Position numbers and translations under genes: made by a program. Positions 42,059 to 49,663 of a stretch of 64,000 bases of DNA are shown here, one piece after another (within the stretch, counting starts at the first letter, position 1; the number at the start of each line of letters is the position of its first letter). The stretch is taken from NCBI GenBank assembly GCA_934351255.1, contig CAKRJH010000002.1:124001-188000 (forward strand), in the 5' to 3' direction. This DNA comes from an uncultured Lachnospiraceae bacterium. Its GTDB lineage: Bacteria > Bacillota > Clostridia > Lachnospirales > Lachnospiraceae. The notes under the pieces were generated by a model that saw nothing but the letters and a program-made list of their open reading frames with translations, was not told the DNA's origin and did not search any database.

Positions 42059-43744
42059 TTATTCTTTGCTCCATATCCCTTCCCGCTGGAACCGGTCAAC
42101 GCTGTCTTGTGCCTTTCGCACCAGAGCACTGTCATAGCCCAGCATCTGCAGAAGCCGGATTGCATTGCGCGTCACAGCCGGCCCCTGTTTGAGCCGGTAG
42201 TCAAATTCCACACTGTCCTGTGTGACCTGTTCCTCAAAATGATAATTGGCAAATTCATCCTCCAGAAGTCTCGTCAGTTCAATGTCATGCGTTGCTGCAA
42301 AACACAGGGAACGCCCCTGACTGATCTGAAGCAGGATCTGCGTGGAAGCCGCGATACGCTCCAGCGTATTGGTTCCGCGAAGAACCTCATCGACAAAACA
42401 AAGCACCGGTGCCCCGGGTGTTTCCATCGCATCCAGGATCCGTTTCAAAGATTTGATCTCGACGATAAAATAACTCTCTTTGGCACAGAGATCATCCCTG
42501 AGTGCCATGGAGGAATAGATCCGGAAAAAGCCCCCCTCATAGCTTGCGGCCGTCACATATCCCACTGTCTGCGCAAGGATTGCCTGGATCGCTATCGTCT
42601 TAAGAAATGTGGATTTTCCGGAGGCATTGGAACCCGTCAGCAAAATACTTCCCTGTGCATCCAGAGAATTGGCCACCGACTGTGTCACCAGAGGATGAAC
42701 CACCTGTTCCATACGCAGGCTGCATCTGTCCTGTACCAGTTTCGGGACACAGGTATCCTCCCGCATTGTCTTCCACGATGCGATGCCGATCATACTGTCC
42801 AGAAATCCGATCTTTTCAAACAGATCGAACAGATCCTCCTGATGAAGGATCATCTCTCTGGTCATCCCCTGAAACTTGATCAGATCGATATGAAACATCA
42901 TGCGGATGTAATCCATCAGGGAATCCATGATGCTGCCACCCATCCCGTCTCCACCGATCACCAGGGAACTCCCCTTGGCAAACTTCTCGAAACAGGCCGC
43001 TTTATGCTCAATCTCCCGGAAATACTCTTCCATCCCATCGACCCTGACCTTCGAAATGTCCTGACAAAATCCGATCATCCGTAAAATATACCGGAACAGA
43101 TACAGATAGGGATCCACAGCATCCGCTTTGACCCGGTAATAGGTCAGCATATTGACGATGATGATCCCTGCCACGACCAGAATCATCTGCTGCGGCCAGA
43201 CTCCCAGTAGAATCAGTGACGCCAGCAGCGCCACCGCCTGCAGGATATGTATGGCCGGGTTCTTATGGCGCAGCCCCTTCAGATTCCGCAGATAATCATA
43301 TACGGCAAACTGGCTGTTTTTGCCCATGCTCATCATGCCGGCCATCAACTGTTCACGGGCAGACTCCTGCTCACACAGACAGTCCACGACCCGTCTTCTC
43401 TCATCCAGCGCATCCGACTCAAACAGAGGTTTGTGCAGCATGCTGTACAGATATTCTTCTCCCATGGCACAGCAGGTATGGTTCATCTGATGAAACAGCC
43501 TGTCCATGTCCAGATCATTCCAGGTGATCTCATCAATGTCCTCCTCCCCGGTATGGTCCAGATAATACTGAGCCAGTCTCTGCATCCGGTCCGCACTGTA
43601 CTCCTCAGCCACCGGAGCCGCAAAGTGGTTCTTTGCCGCCAGGATCCTGCGCTTTTTCAATGTTCTGCGGTCATAAACCGCTTTTATGATGAGTGTAGCC
43701 GCGACCAGTACCACAGCCACCCCTATTTTGATTTCATACTCCAT
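42059..43744 (-). CDS. Membrane-anchored MutS-family ATPase
   Basis: The 561-residue protein has an N-terminal membrane segment (residues 6-23), a second hydrophobic pair (about 166-203), a MutS core-like helical region (FHIDLIKFQG...) and a C-terminal MutS ATPase domain with Walker A TGSNASGKSTF (370-380) and Walker B CFVDEVLRGTNTLER. The mismatch-recognition and connector domains of MutS are absent. Such membrane MutS homologues are common in Firmicutes but uncharacterised; mismatch repair is unlikely. It begins a run with rnhA and the BofC-like gene and has its own promoter. Confidence 0.88.
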   Translation of the reverse strand: MEYEIKIGVAVVLVAATLIIKAVYDRRTLKKRRILAAKNHFAAPVAEEYSADRMQRLAQYYLDHTGEEDIDEITWNDLDMDRLFHQMNHTCCAMGEEYLYSMLHKPLFESDALDERRRVVDCLCEQESAREQLMAGMMSMGKNSQFAVYDYLRNLKGLRHKNPAIHILQAVALLASLILLGVWPQQMILVVAGIIIVNMLTYYRVKADAVDPYLYLFRYILRMIGFCQDISKVRVDGMEEYFREIEHKAACFEKFAKGSSLVIGGDGMGGSIMDSLMDYIRMMFHIDLIKFQGMTREMILHQEDLFDLFEKIGFLDSMIGIASWKTMREDTCVPKLVQDRCSLRMEQVVHPLVTQSVANSLDAQGSILLTGSNASGKSTFLKTIAIQAILAQTVGYVTAASYEGGFFRIYSSMALRDDLCAKESYFIVEIKSLKRILDAMETPGAPVLCFVDEVLRGTNTLERIAASTQILLQISQGRSLCFAATHDIELTRLLEDEFANYHFEEQVTQDSVEFDYRLKQGPAVTRNAIRLLQMLGYDSALVRKAQDSVDRFQREGIWSKE

Positions 43745-43792
43745 CGATTACTCTATCCTTTCTCGTACTCCCTGTGTCTATGCTCTGTGTTA

Positions 43793-43821
43793 ATCATAAC
43801 AGGAAGTCTCCGATAATGCAA
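43793..43821 (-). promoter_or_regulatory. Promoter of the MutS-like gene
   Basis: TTGCAT (43816-43821) and TATGAT (43793-43798) are 17 bases apart on the minus strand. The -35 overlaps the T tract of the preceding terminator. Confidence 0.6.
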
Positions 43822-43856
43822 AAAAGCACAGTCTATGAATCATTCATAAACTGTGC
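43820..43856 (-). terminator. Terminator of the small lipoprotein-like gene
   Basis: Stem GCACAGTTTATGAA/TTCATAGACTGTGC (43826-43856), one G-U pair, with a three-base loop is followed by TTTTTT on the minus strand. Confidence 0.9.
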
Positions 43857-43894
43857 CCATATCATCTGCAGGATCTCTCCCATCCCCAAAAGGT

Positions 43895-44053
43895 CTATTC
43901 CGGAGAAATGACCGTATGCATTGAATCTGGCGATGTATCCTGTGTCTTCACGATATCCGATGGAACCGTGATCATATGCTGTGCCACTCCGGCGCATCCA
44001 ATCATCAGCATCAACGCAATCACAATCAAAAACCAGCCCTTTTTGTTTGTCAT
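43895..44053 (-). CDS. 52-residue small membrane or lipoprotein, unknown
   Basis: The product begins MTNKKGWFLIVIALMLMIGCAG, a lysine pair and hydrophobic segment ending in a possible lipobox (MIGC), followed by 30 polar residues (VPSDIVKTQDTSPDS). GGAG lies six bases before the ATG. It has a strong promoter (44141-44169) and its own terminator (43820-43856), so it appears to be a real monocistronic gene despite its size. I know no family for it. A longer in-frame start at 44092 lacks a ribosome site. Confidence 0.7.
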   Translation of the reverse strand: MTNKKGWFLIVIALMLMIGCAGVAQHMITVPSDIVKTQDTSPDSMHTVISPE

Positions 44054-44094
44054 TCTTCTCTCCATTCTGCAGTTTCCACACTGCCAGACCATTG

Positions 44095-44128
44095 AATATT
44101 ACATTTCTCTTCTAAATATTACATTTCT
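44095..44128 (-). repeat. Direct repeats in the leader of the small lipoprotein gene
   Basis: The 14-mer aatattacatttct occurs at 44095-44108 and 44115-44128, a 20-base period (two helical turns), with a partial third copy (attacat) at 44129-44135. They lie just downstream of the -10 (44141-44146), where a bound protein would block transcription. Confidence 0.7.
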
Positions 44129-44140
44129 ATTACATCGCTG

Positions 44141-44169
44141 AGTATATCAACATTTTTCGACCTTGTCAA
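44141..44169 (-). promoter_or_regulatory. Promoter of the small lipoprotein gene
   Basis: TTGACA (44164-44169) and TATACT (44141-44146) are 17 bases apart on the minus strand, close to consensus. Confidence 0.8.
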
Positions 44170-44230
44170 TCAAAAAACGACGAAATTCCCGGCTTCTTGG
44201 GTGGAAAAATACCTTTTACCATTCATATCT

Positions 44231-45706
44231 TCAAATGATAATGCACACCAGACCGCCATTGCTGTCATTGATCACCTTCTGCATTGTCCCCTGCAGCTTC
44301 TTCTGGCTTTCCTGTGTCAGACGATTTACCTTATGATGAATTCCCTCCTCCACCAACTGTCCTACCGTCTTGCCAAAGATATTGGTGTCCCAGATTCCCA
44401 TACCTTCCTGCTTCTGGCTCTCTATGTATCGGAGAAGATCCTCCGCCTGCTCCTGGCTGCCGACAATCGGTGCGATCTCTGTCTCAATGTCTGCCTGGAT
44501 CAGATGAATAGACGGGCTGACTGCTTTGATCTTGACACCATATTTATGACCCTGCTGGATCAGTTGCGGAGAGTCCATCTCAATGTCCTCCGGTTCCGGC
44601 AGCACTACGCCATAGCCTCCGGTTCTGACATCTTCCCACGCCTCCATCATATGGGACGTCTGTGTCTTCGCCCTGACATATTCGCCCAACAGCCGGATCA
44701 GCTCATACTCCCCGGAGATCGGCATCCCCACCAGATCTCCCAGGATCTGATAATACATCTGCTTCGCAAAGACCATGGACATCATCACACTTCCGTCCTC
44801 CATGGAGATCTTTCTCAGGCTGATTTCCGTAATATGCTCCTGCTCCGTTGTCAGACTGACTTTCCTGACATCTCCGATGCAGTGAAGCTGATCCAGAACC
44901 GTTCTGGCCGCCTGGATTGCCTCCTGCTTGAGCCAGTGGTCCAGTTCCAGCATTTCTACCCAGGATGGCAGTTCAAAACACACCCTCGTCACCGGAAATG
45001 AATCTAATATCATCCCCATCATCTGATGCACCTGTTCCATCAGCATCCTGCTGGCATCCAGTACCATCACCGGAACCTGATACCTCTGCTCAATCTGTTT
45101 TCTGGCAGCCTCCGCAGTCTCTGATGCCGGGCTGGAGGAATTGACGATCACCACAAACGGTTTCCCGACTTCCTTTAATTCCTGAATGGTCCGCTCTTCT
45201 GCAGACAGATATGCAGACCGTGGCAATGCGGAAAAGCTGCCGTCCGTTGTCACTACGATCCCTATCGTCGAATGATCTGTGATCACCTTGCGCGTACCCA
45301 TCTCCGCCGCCTCCGAAAACGGCATTGCCTGCTCACTCCACGGAGTCTTGACCATCCGCTCTTTCCCATCCTCATAGTCTCCCTGCGCTCCCGGAACCAT
45401 GTATCCCACACAGTCGATCATGCGCACCCTGGCATGAACCTCTCCGGGCAGTGCGACCTCCACCGCCTCCTTTGGGATAAACTTTGGCTCCGTGGTCATC
45501 ACCGTAAATCCATCCGCGGACTGCGGCAGCTCATCGATCGCCCGGGCACGGTCTGTCTCCTGCACGATACCCGGAAGCACCATCAGCTCCATGAATTTTT
45601 TGATAAAGGTACTTTTTCCCGTCCTGACAGGCCCGCATACCCCCAGGTAAATCTCTCCGTTTGTCCTTTTTGCAATGTCATCATATACTTCCATCTGATT
45701 TTTCAC
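44231..45706 (-). CDS. spoIVA: Stage IV sporulation protein A
   Basis: SpoIVA is the mother-cell ATPase that polymerises on the forespore surface as the coat base. The 491-residue protein is of standard length and begins with YDDIAKRTNGEIYLGVCGP and a Walker A motif GPVRTGKSTFIKKF, with TMTTEPKFIPKEAV, IDCVGYMVPGAQG and the usual C-terminal end VINDSNGGLVCIII. The start is GTG at 45706, seven bases after GGAGG. A near-perfect sigma-E promoter lies upstream, which fits its known regulation. Confidence 0.97.
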   Translation of the reverse strand: MKNQMEVYDDIAKRTNGEIYLGVCGPVRTGKSTFIKKFMELMVLPGIVQETDRARAIDELPQSADGFTVMTTEPKFIPKEAVEVALPGEVHARVRMIDCVGYMVPGAQGDYEDGKERMVKTPWSEQAMPFSEAAEMGTRKVITDHSTIGIVVTTDGSFSALPRSAYLSAEERTIQELKEVGKPFVVIVNSSSPASETAEAARKQIEQRYQVPVMVLDASRMLMEQVHQMMGMILDSFPVTRVCFELPSWVEMLELDHWLKQEAIQAARTVLDQLHCIGDVRKVSLTTEQEHITEISLRKISMEDGSVMMSMVFAKQMYYQILGDLVGMPISGEYELIRLLGEYVRAKTQTSHMMEAWEDVRTGGYGVVLPEPEDIEMDSPQLIQQGHKYGVKIKAVSPSIHLIQADIETEIAPIVGSQEQAEDLLRYIESQKQEGMGIWDTNIFGKTVGQLVEEGIHHKVNRLTQESQKKLQGTMQKVINDSNGGLVCIII

Positions 45707-45779
45707 GCTGTTTCCTCCATCCTCTGATTTCCCGGAAAGTCCCGGCTATCTCCAGCCCGGATCATCTGTTTACAAGACC

Positions 45780-45807
45780 ATTGTATGCATGGCTTTTCCC
45801 AGATATG
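45780..45807 (-). promoter_or_regulatory. Sigma-E promoter of spoIVA
   Basis: On the minus strand CATATCT (45801-45807) and CATACAAT (45780-45787) are 13 bases apart, matching the sigma-E -35 and -10 consensus. It lies about 75 bases before the spoIVA GTG. Confidence 0.8.
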
Positions 45808-45810
45808 CAT

Positions 45811-45838
45811 AAAGGGCATGGAAGATTCCATGCCCTTT
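45811..45838 (-). terminator. Hairpin at the end of the ffh-trmD-apbE operon
   Basis: A perfect 12-bp stem AAAGGGCATGGA/TCCATGCCCTTT with a four-base loop lies ten bases after the methyltransferase stop. There is no long T run outside the stem, so it is a probable rather than certain terminator; it sits just upstream of the spoIVA promoter. Confidence 0.75.
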
Positions 45839-45847
45839 GTCGGTCTG

Positions 45848-46633
45848 TTATTTGATTAAAATGTCCAGCGTGTGGGCCGCAGCCCCCAGCAGTTCCGGTC
45901 TCTCGCAGACACTCAGATGGTACTTCATAAACAGCTCAAACGTCTCATCGTCCATCGTCCGAAGCGTCTGTCTCATATAGTTGGCCGGGCCGTCCGGTGT
46001 CAGGATCCGGTCCCTGTGAAGCCCTGCCTCCTGATACAGCCTGTCGATCTGTTCCAGACGCACGTAGGAATACAGTTCCTCCTCACCGGACTGCGTCTCA
46101 AACGTATCCGGATCCAGCAGGCCGCGCTCCAGGCTCTCCTTCACATAACCGTCCCGGAAGCCATGCACCAGCACTGCGTATTCATTCATCAGATAGGCGA
46201 CAAACAGTACCCCTCCGGGTCTGGTCACCCTCCGTGCCTCCTGCAAAGCCCGCATCCTGTCCTGTTCACTGTACAGATGATACATCGGCCCCAAAAGCAG
46301 GGTCACATCAAAGGTATTGTCCTGAAAACGGGACAGTTTCAATGCAGTACCCTGATACGCCTGCACGCATCCCTGCGCTTTCTGTCTGAGGATCCCGAGG
46401 TTATACTTTACCAGTTCCACCGCCGTCACATCAAATCCCATCTTTGCCAGCGCAATACTGTATCGGCCGGTTCCCGCTCCGACATCCAGGATTCTGGCTC
46501 CCGGCCGCTCCCTCAGATAACGCCGGATATACTCCATCGTCGTGCGGTATTCCACCTGTCCGTGACGACGGGTCAGCCGCTTGTCCTCATTGAATTTGTT
46601 ATAATGTTTTTCCAGTTCTGTCTGTTCTTTCAT
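45848..46633 (-). CDS. Class I SAM-dependent methyltransferase
   Basis: The 261-residue protein has the SAM-binding motif ILDVGAGTGRYSIALA and the following acidic strand end TAVELV, then NTFDVTLLLGPMYHL and ARRVTRPGGVLFV. The substrate cannot be read from sequence. Its ATG overlaps the apbE stop by four bases, so it is translationally coupled to the trmD-apbE operon. Confidence 0.88.
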   Translation of the reverse strand: MKEQTELEKHYNKFNEDKRLTRRHGQVEYRTTMEYIRRYLRERPGARILDVGAGTGRYSIALAKMGFDVTAVELVKYNLGILRQKAQGCVQAYQGTALKLSRFQDNTFDVTLLLGPMYHLYSEQDRMRALQEARRVTRPGGVLFVAYLMNEYAVLVHGFRDGYVKESLERGLLDPDTFETQSGEEELYSYVRLEQIDRLYQEAGLHRDRILTPDGPANYMRQTLRTMDDETFELFMKYHLSVCERPELLGAAAHTLDILIK

Positions 46634-47802
46634 GGTGTTCCTTCCTGATCCAGTAATGCCTTAAAATTTGAGCTGTAATGCAGCTTTTCATCCTGTGTGA
46701 TAAACACGGCCTCGATTCCCGCCTTGCGGTTGATCCATGCCAATCCTTCCTCCAGCCCCATTGCAAACAGACTGGTGGACAGCGCATCGGCATCCACCGA
46801 TTCAGCGGCAACCACACTGACACCGAGCAGTCCGTTCTGTAACGGGTACCCTGTCGTGGTATCAAGGATATGATGATAGATCACACCATTCTTTTTGAAG
46901 TAGCGCTCATAAATGCCGGAAGATACGATGGAGGCATTGGCGATCTGCAGTGTCGCGATCGTGTCGGTGCGATCCGCAAACGGCTGCTGGACACCAATAC
47001 GGAATTTGCTGCCGTCGCGCTTCTTTCCGATACACAGAATATTCCCTCCCAGATTGATCAGTCCCGAATATACTCCGCCATCTACCAGATACTCCTTCAG
47101 ACGGTCGGCAATATATCCTTTGGCAATGCCTCCCAGATCGATCTGCGCTCCGGGCAGTTCAAAGATCAGTTTGCCGTGATCCATATGGATCTTCTCATAA
47201 TCCACCAGTTTTAATGCCTCGCGGACCGCGCTCTTCTCCGGAACATCATGACTCTCCTGATCAAACGTCCAGAGCCGTTTCACCGGATAGATCGAGATAT
47301 CAAACGCTCCCTTTGTCTGGCTGCCATAGTCAAGTCCCTTTTCGATCAGTTCCTGCATTTCCTCCGAAACCTGAAAACTCAGTCTTCCGTCCATGTCCAA
47401 TAAATAGGACATATCCTTTACCGCCTGAGAGTCGCTCGTCTCACAGTATTCGCGGAGTTTCTGATCGGCCTGTTTCAGACGTCCGGTGCCGCTGATATTC
47501 TGCTCATCCATCTCCTCTTTGATCTTCCCATATGCCTGGGAAATCGCATCGATCGCATAGAGTTCGCTGTCCTTTCTCGTCGCAGAAAATATCTTCTCGT
47601 AGTCATTGCACAGATCAATGCAGGAATCCAGCAGTTCCTGATCTCCTCCTTCATACACAGAGATCGTGTACGTCGTGTCAAAGGCAAACCCTGATACAGT
47701 CAGATTCCCGGCCTTTCCGGCAAACGAACAGCCGCTCAGACTGCTCACGTACAGTGCACAGATCAGCAGCAGTATCAGTCCTCTACGCTTCCTCATCTGC
47801 AT
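46630..47802 (-). CDS. apbE: FAD:protein FMN transferase lipoprotein
   Basis: ApbE attaches FMN to threonine in target proteins such as Rnf and Nqr subunits outside the membrane. The 390-residue precursor has a signal segment (RRGLILLLICALYVSSL) with lipobox SLSGC, then FAFDTTYTISVYEGG, IDLGGIAKGYIADRLKEYL, HHILDTTTGYP and VVAAESVDADALSTSLFAMG. Several ATGs are possible; 47802 lies nine bases after GAGG, and 47796 is an alternative. The start lies inside the 3' end of trmD (20-base overlap). It is in an RNA-modification operon rather than with an Rnf cluster. Confidence 0.93.
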   Translation of the reverse strand: MQMRKRRGLILLLICALYVSSLSGCSFAGKAGNLTVSGFAFDTTYTISVYEGGDQELLDSCIDLCNDYEKIFSATRKDSELYAIDAISQAYGKIKEEMDEQNISGTGRLKQADQKLREYCETSDSQAVKDMSYLLDMDGRLSFQVSEEMQELIEKGLDYGSQTKGAFDISIYPVKRLWTFDQESHDVPEKSAVREALKLVDYEKIHMDHGKLIFELPGAQIDLGGIAKGYIADRLKEYLVDGGVYSGLINLGGNILCIGKKRDGSKFRIGVQQPFADRTDTIATLQIANASIVSSGIYERYFKKNGVIYHHILDTTTGYPLQNGLLGVSVVAAESVDADALSTSLFAMGLEEGLAWINRKAGIEAVFITQDEKLHYSSNFKALLDQEGTP

Positions 47803-48547
47803 CTTTTCCATCCTCTTCCTGTTCTCTCCACTGTCGCACCATCTCCCATTCCTTCGACGTAAGTCCGGCCCCCTCCAGAAGATCCGGCCTGTGAAGCAGC
47901 GTAGCACGGATCGATTCCTGGCGGTACCATGCCTCCAGATTCTTATGATGTCCGGACAGGAGTACCGCCGGCACATGCTGATCGTGCCACACCTCAGGTC
48001 TGGTATACTGCGGATGTTCTAACAGCGAATGGGTAAACGACTCTGTCACCGCTGACATATCATTGTGCAGCACGCCGGGCACCAGCCGTGAAATCGTATC
48101 CATCATCACCAATGCCGGAAGTTCCCCTCCGGTCAGCACAAAATCTCCGATAGAAACATAGTCCGTCACGATTTCATCCAACACACGCTGATCGATTCCC
48201 TCATAATGTCCGCATAAAAAGATCAGATCCTCTTCCTGTGAGAGTTCTCTGGCCATCTCCTGATGGAACACTCTCCCCTGCGGCGACATAAAGAGAACCC
48301 TCGGCTTCGCTCCAATGCGCTCGCAGATAGCCTCATAGCATCCATACACCGGCTCCGCCTGCATGACCATGCCCGCGCCTCCGCCATAGGGATAATCGTC
48401 GACGCGGTTGTGTTTATTGTCCGAATAATCCCGGATATTGACGGCATCCACCCGGATCAATCCTGCCTTGATCGCCCGGCCGGTGATGCTGTGAGACATC
48501 GCCTGCTCGATCATCTCCGGAAACAATGTCATTACATGAAAATTCAT
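47783..48547 (-). CDS. trmD: tRNA (guanine-N1)-methyltransferase
   Basis: TrmD methylates G37 next to the anticodon. The 254-residue SPOUT enzyme shows MNFHVMTLFPEMIEQAMSHS, VDDYPYGGGAGMVMQAEP, LCGHYEGIDQRVLDEI and DFVLTGGELPALVMMD. It starts one base after the rimM stop, the normal arrangement. Confidence 0.97.
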   Translation of the reverse strand: MNFHVMTLFPEMIEQAMSHSITGRAIKAGLIRVDAVNIRDYSDNKHNRVDDYPYGGGAGMVMQAEPVYGCYEAICERIGAKPRVLFMSPQGRVFHQEMARELSQEEDLIFLCGHYEGIDQRVLDEIVTDYVSIGDFVLTGGELPALVMMDTISRLVPGVLHNDMSAVTESFTHSLLEHPQYTRPEVWHDQHVPAVLLSGHHKNLEAWYRQESIRATLLHRPDLLEGAGLTSKEWEMVRQWREQEEDGKDADEEA

Positions 48548-48548
48548 C

Positions 48549-49061
48549 TCAGTCTAACAGTCCTTTCATAATGTGAACCGTCACGATCTTTTTCTCCAGA
48601 TCGCGTGCCAGCACACAGTCCGGGATCACCGGAAGAAGCACTTCCTTGCCCTGATGGTTTACGACATACACATCATTGGCACCTGTCGTCAGCACATCCA
48701 CAAGTTCTCCAAATTCCTCGCCCTCATCGGTCACCACGCTGGCTCCGATAATGTCGGCGATATAGTACTCGCCCTCCTCCAGAGGAATCGCATGTTCCCT
48801 GGTAACATACAGGTCATGCCCCTTATATTTCTCAATATCATTGATATTGTTATATTCCTTAAATTTGACGATCACAAGATTCTTAAACAGTCTTGCGCGC
48901 TCCACGTTCAGAGGCATCATCTGATCTCCGGTATCCAGAAGGATCTCCTTCATCCCGATAAAACGGCTGGGATCGTCTGTGGTCGGAAATACCTTGACCT
49001 CTCCGCGGATTCCATGGGTATTGGCGATCACGCCCACCCGGAATACATCCTTATTATCCAT
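48549..49061 (-). CDS. rimM: 16S rRNA processing protein RimM
   Basis: RimM aids 30S head maturation through S19. The 170-residue protein reads RVGVIANTHGIRGEVKVFPTT, has the PRC-barrel segment ANDVYVVNHQGKEVLLPVIP and ends MKGLLD. It follows the khpA gene after a 73-base gap with a hairpin, and abuts trmD. Confidence 0.95.
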   Translation of the reverse strand: MDNKDVFRVGVIANTHGIRGEVKVFPTTDDPSRFIGMKEILLDTGDQMMPLNVERARLFKNLVIVKFKEYNNINDIEKYKGHDLYVTREHAIPLEEGEYYIADIIGASVVTDEGEEFGELVDVLTTGANDVYVVNHQGKEVLLPVIPDCVLARDLEKKIVTVHIMKGLLD

Positions 49062-49085
49062 ATTACTCCTTTATATCCATGAAAC

Positions 49086-49125
49086 AACATAAAGCCTCAA
49101 GTATAACTACCTGGGGCTTTATGTT
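49086..49125 (-). other. Intercistronic hairpin between khpA and rimM
   Basis: Perfect 11-bp stem AACATAAAGCC/GGCTTTATGTT with an 18-base loop lies nine bases past the khpA stop. There is no proper T tract. It may be a partial attenuator or a processing site that sets rpsP/khpA above rimM-trmD. Confidence 0.65.
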
Positions 49126-49134
49126 CTATGGCGA

Positions 49135-49365
49135 TTACTCGCCGATCTCTACGATTACTTTTTTGTCGGTCTCAAAAGCGGCTGCTTTTACAATAGTACG
49201 AATGGCTTTTGCAATACGGCCCTGCTTTCCGATCACCTTTCCCATATCGTCTGAAGCAACCTTCAACTCCAACAGGATTTCTTTGTCGTTCTCGGTCTCT
49301 GTGACGGATACCTGCGTGGGATCGTCAACCAGGGACTGTGCCAATACTTCTACTAATTCTTTCAT
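49135..49365 (-). CDS. khpA: KH-domain RNA-binding protein KhpA
   Basis: The 76-residue protein carries a single KH domain with the GxxG loop in GKVIGKQGRIAKAIRTIV. KhpA works with KhpB in RNA binding and cell-size control. The ATG at 49365 follows GGGGG by five bases; it lies between rpsP and rimM, its usual position. Confidence 0.94.
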   Translation of the reverse strand: MKELVEVLAQSLVDDPTQVSVTETENDKEILLELKVASDDMGKVIGKQGRIAKAIRTIVKAAAFETDKKVIVEIGE

Positions 49366-49394
49366 GTAAGCCCCCATTCCGTGCTGGAAGAGAA

Positions 49395-49637
49395 TTACTC
49401 GATACCAGCCTGCTTTAATAATTTGCCTACTGTCTCTGTTGGCTTAGCTCCGTTTGCTAACCATTTCTTTGCTTTCTCCTCGTCAAACTTGAAAACACTT
49501 GGATCCTGGTTTGGATCGTAGGTACCGATCTCCTCGATGAACTTACCGTCTCTTGGAGCTCTGGAATCTGCAACTACCACTCTGTAAAAAGGTGCTTTCT
49601 TCTTTCCCATTCTTCTTAATCTGATCTTTACTGCCAT
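49395..49637 (-). CDS. rpsP: Ribosomal protein bS16
   Basis: The 80-residue protein starts MAVKIRLRRMGKKKAPFYRV then VVADSRAPRDGKFIEEIGTY, the bS16 signature, with normal length. It follows ffh by 26 bases. Confidence 0.97.
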   Translation of the reverse strand: MAVKIRLRRMGKKKAPFYRVVVADSRAPRDGKFIEEIGTYDPNQDPSVFKFDEEKAKKWLANGAKPTETVGKLLKQAGIE

Positions 49638-49663
49638 GTTTTTTTACCTCCATACTCTTATTG

